Program-made: the position numbers and the translations under genes | The notes under the pieces: generated by a model | What the model saw: the letters and a program-made list of their open reading frames with translations, nothing else | Database searches by the model: none | Told to the model about the DNA's origin: nothing | DNA from: Desulfobacteraceae bacterium | Lineage (GTDB): Bacteria > Desulfobacterota > Desulfobacteria > Desulfobacterales > SURF-7 | Direction of reading: 5' to 3' | Length of the DNA stretch: 6,124 bases | Assembly: GCA_030619585.1 (NCBI GenBank) | Contig: JAUXBD010000102.1 | Coordinates: 1-6,124, forward strand | Part shown: one piece after another, positions 5,219 through 6,124 of the stretch | Layout: every line of letters starts with the position of its first letter | Numbering within the stretch: position 1 is the stretch's first letter

Positions 5219-6124
5219 TTATTTTTCTGCTGGATGCGGCAACCGATTTCTTGGCAGGCGTATTTTAAATGTAGTTCCTTTGTCTTTCTGCGATACCATA
5301 TCTATTTTCCCGCCGTGTTCCTGAACAATCTTTTTAGTTGTCAACAGGCCTAGCCCTGTCCCGCCCAGTCCTTTTGTTGTGAAAAAATTAGTAAACACTT
5401 TTTTCTTTACATCGTAATCCATGCCGCAGCCATTATCCCCGATTTCATAAATAATAACCCCGTTTTCTTCTGATACCCTTGCCCAGACACTGTTCTTTTC
5501 GTTATCGCTCATTATACAGGCATCAATGGCGTTGCCTACGAGGTTGGTAATGCATTCGTGTATCCCTTCATAGTCCATAGGCGCTTCAGCAATATCACCA
5601 ATCTTATTATATTCAAGATCAATACCCTGATCCTTTGCTTTTGTTTTATACTGCTTAACCACTTCACTGGCAATTTTTCCGGGGTCACATAATTGTGTAA
5701 TAATGGAACGTCCTTTTGAAAAACTTAAAAACTCTCTGACAAATGTTGAAACACGGTCAATATTCCTGTCGAGCATCTCCATGCCTTCCTGTATACGCTC
5801 AACTTTGCTGTTCTGCATACCTGAATTCAGCATATACATGCCGCCTTCAAGGCTGGTTATAAGGTTTTTTATACCATGCGCTAGACCTGCGACAGTTTGG
5901 CCAACGGTTGCCAGGCGTTCAGCCTCCAGCTTTCCACTTTCAAGCCGCTTAATCTCACGCAAATCTTGAATTGAAAAAGCCATACCCATGAAATTGTTAT
6001 CAACACGAAGCTGCCTGCCAACTAAACGGGCGGGTATTAAATGTCCTTCAAGGGTTTTTACTTCGGTTTCAGGCAAATACACTTGCCCGGAGCCTGCGGA
6101 GACTTGTGCCATAAATCCTTCAGG
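5219..6124 (-). CDS. PAS-type sensor histidine kinase, C-terminal part (5' end outside window)
   Basis: About 301 residues are visible, and the frame is open through the right edge (PEGF precedes the first Met), so the real start is probably outside. Counting from Met at 6112, residues 1-52 look like the end of a PAS domain (FMGMAFSIQDLREIK). A short helix leads to the dimerisation/phosphorylation domain with H79 in GLAHGIKNLITSLEGG. The ATPase domain follows with N box NLVGNAIDA (190-198), G1 IGDNGCGMD (224-232), F box FTNFFTTKG (240-248) and G2 GGTGLGL (250-256). No membrane segment is visible in this part. It would autophosphorylate on H79 and pass phosphate to a receiver; the response regulator 294 bases downstream on the same strand is the obvious candidate. 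The residue after the histidine is Gly instead of the usual Glu/Asp. A kinase function is very likely; signal and true length are unknown. Confidence 0.9.
   Translation of the reverse strand, partial: PEGFMAQVSAGSGQVYLPETEVKTLEGHLIPARLVGRQLRVDNNFMGMAFSIQDLREIKRLESGKLEAERLATVGQTVAGLAHGIKNLITSLEGGMYMLNSGMQNSKVERIQEGMEMLDRNIDRVSTFVREFLSFSKGRSIITQLCDPGKIASEVVKQYKTKAKDQGIDLEYNKIGDIAEAPMDYEGIHECITNLVGNAIDACIMSDNEKNSVWARVSEENGVIIYEIGDNGCGMDYDVKKKVFTNFFTTKGLGGTGLGLLTTKKIVQEHGGKIDMVSQKDKGTTFKIRLPRNRLPHPAEK

Overview
The window looks like a piece of a sulfate-reducing Desulfobacterota (deltaproteobacterial) chromosome of moderate to low GC. The evidence is a 16-haem class III cytochrome c of the HmcA type followed by a Tat-exported four-cluster ferredoxin of the HmcB type. 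These are the first two subunits of the Hmc transmembrane redox complex known from Desulfovibrio-type organisms. The AT-rich codon use and the delta-proteobacterial style of the kinase and the PAS/sigma-54 regulator suggest the Desulfobacterales side of the group, but this is inference and no species can be named.

Layout, left to right. Positions 1-2893 carry a leftward operon: a TusA/SirA-fold protein lacking the catalytic cysteine (2893-2651, TTG start), hmcA (2637-1093) and hmcB (1057 to beyond the left edge). The gaps are 13 and 35 bases. Positions 2894-3101 are a divergent control region. Positions 3102-4484 encode, rightward, a PAS/AAA+/Fis sigma-54 activator whose PAS domain holds five cysteines. 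A bidirectional terminator (4507-4542) separates it from a convergent, leftward, single-domain response regulator (4924-4541). Upstream of that lies a 294-base control region, then the C-terminal part of a leftward PAS-type histidine kinase (6124-5219) that enters from the right edge.

The main discovery is regulatory. Two sigma-54 -24/-12 promoters can be read directly: a consensus-quality one in front of the tusA-like/hmcA/hmcB operon (2944-2930) and a good one in front of the response regulator (5035-5021). About 95 bases upstream of each lies an array of TGTTAA/TTAACA half-sites. In both arrays the first four half-sites have the same 8-16-8 spacing, and both sit at about -120 to -170. This is the expected layout for enhancer sites of a sigma-54 activator, and the activator gene lies beside one array, which also covers its own leader. 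The simplest model is one regulon: a cysteine-bearing PAS sensor/activator turns on the Hmc electron-transfer operon and a CheY-like regulator, and controls its own synthesis. The neighbouring kinase may phosphorylate the CheY-like protein. The signal, and the role of the cysteine-less TusA-like protein that opens the operon, are unknown.
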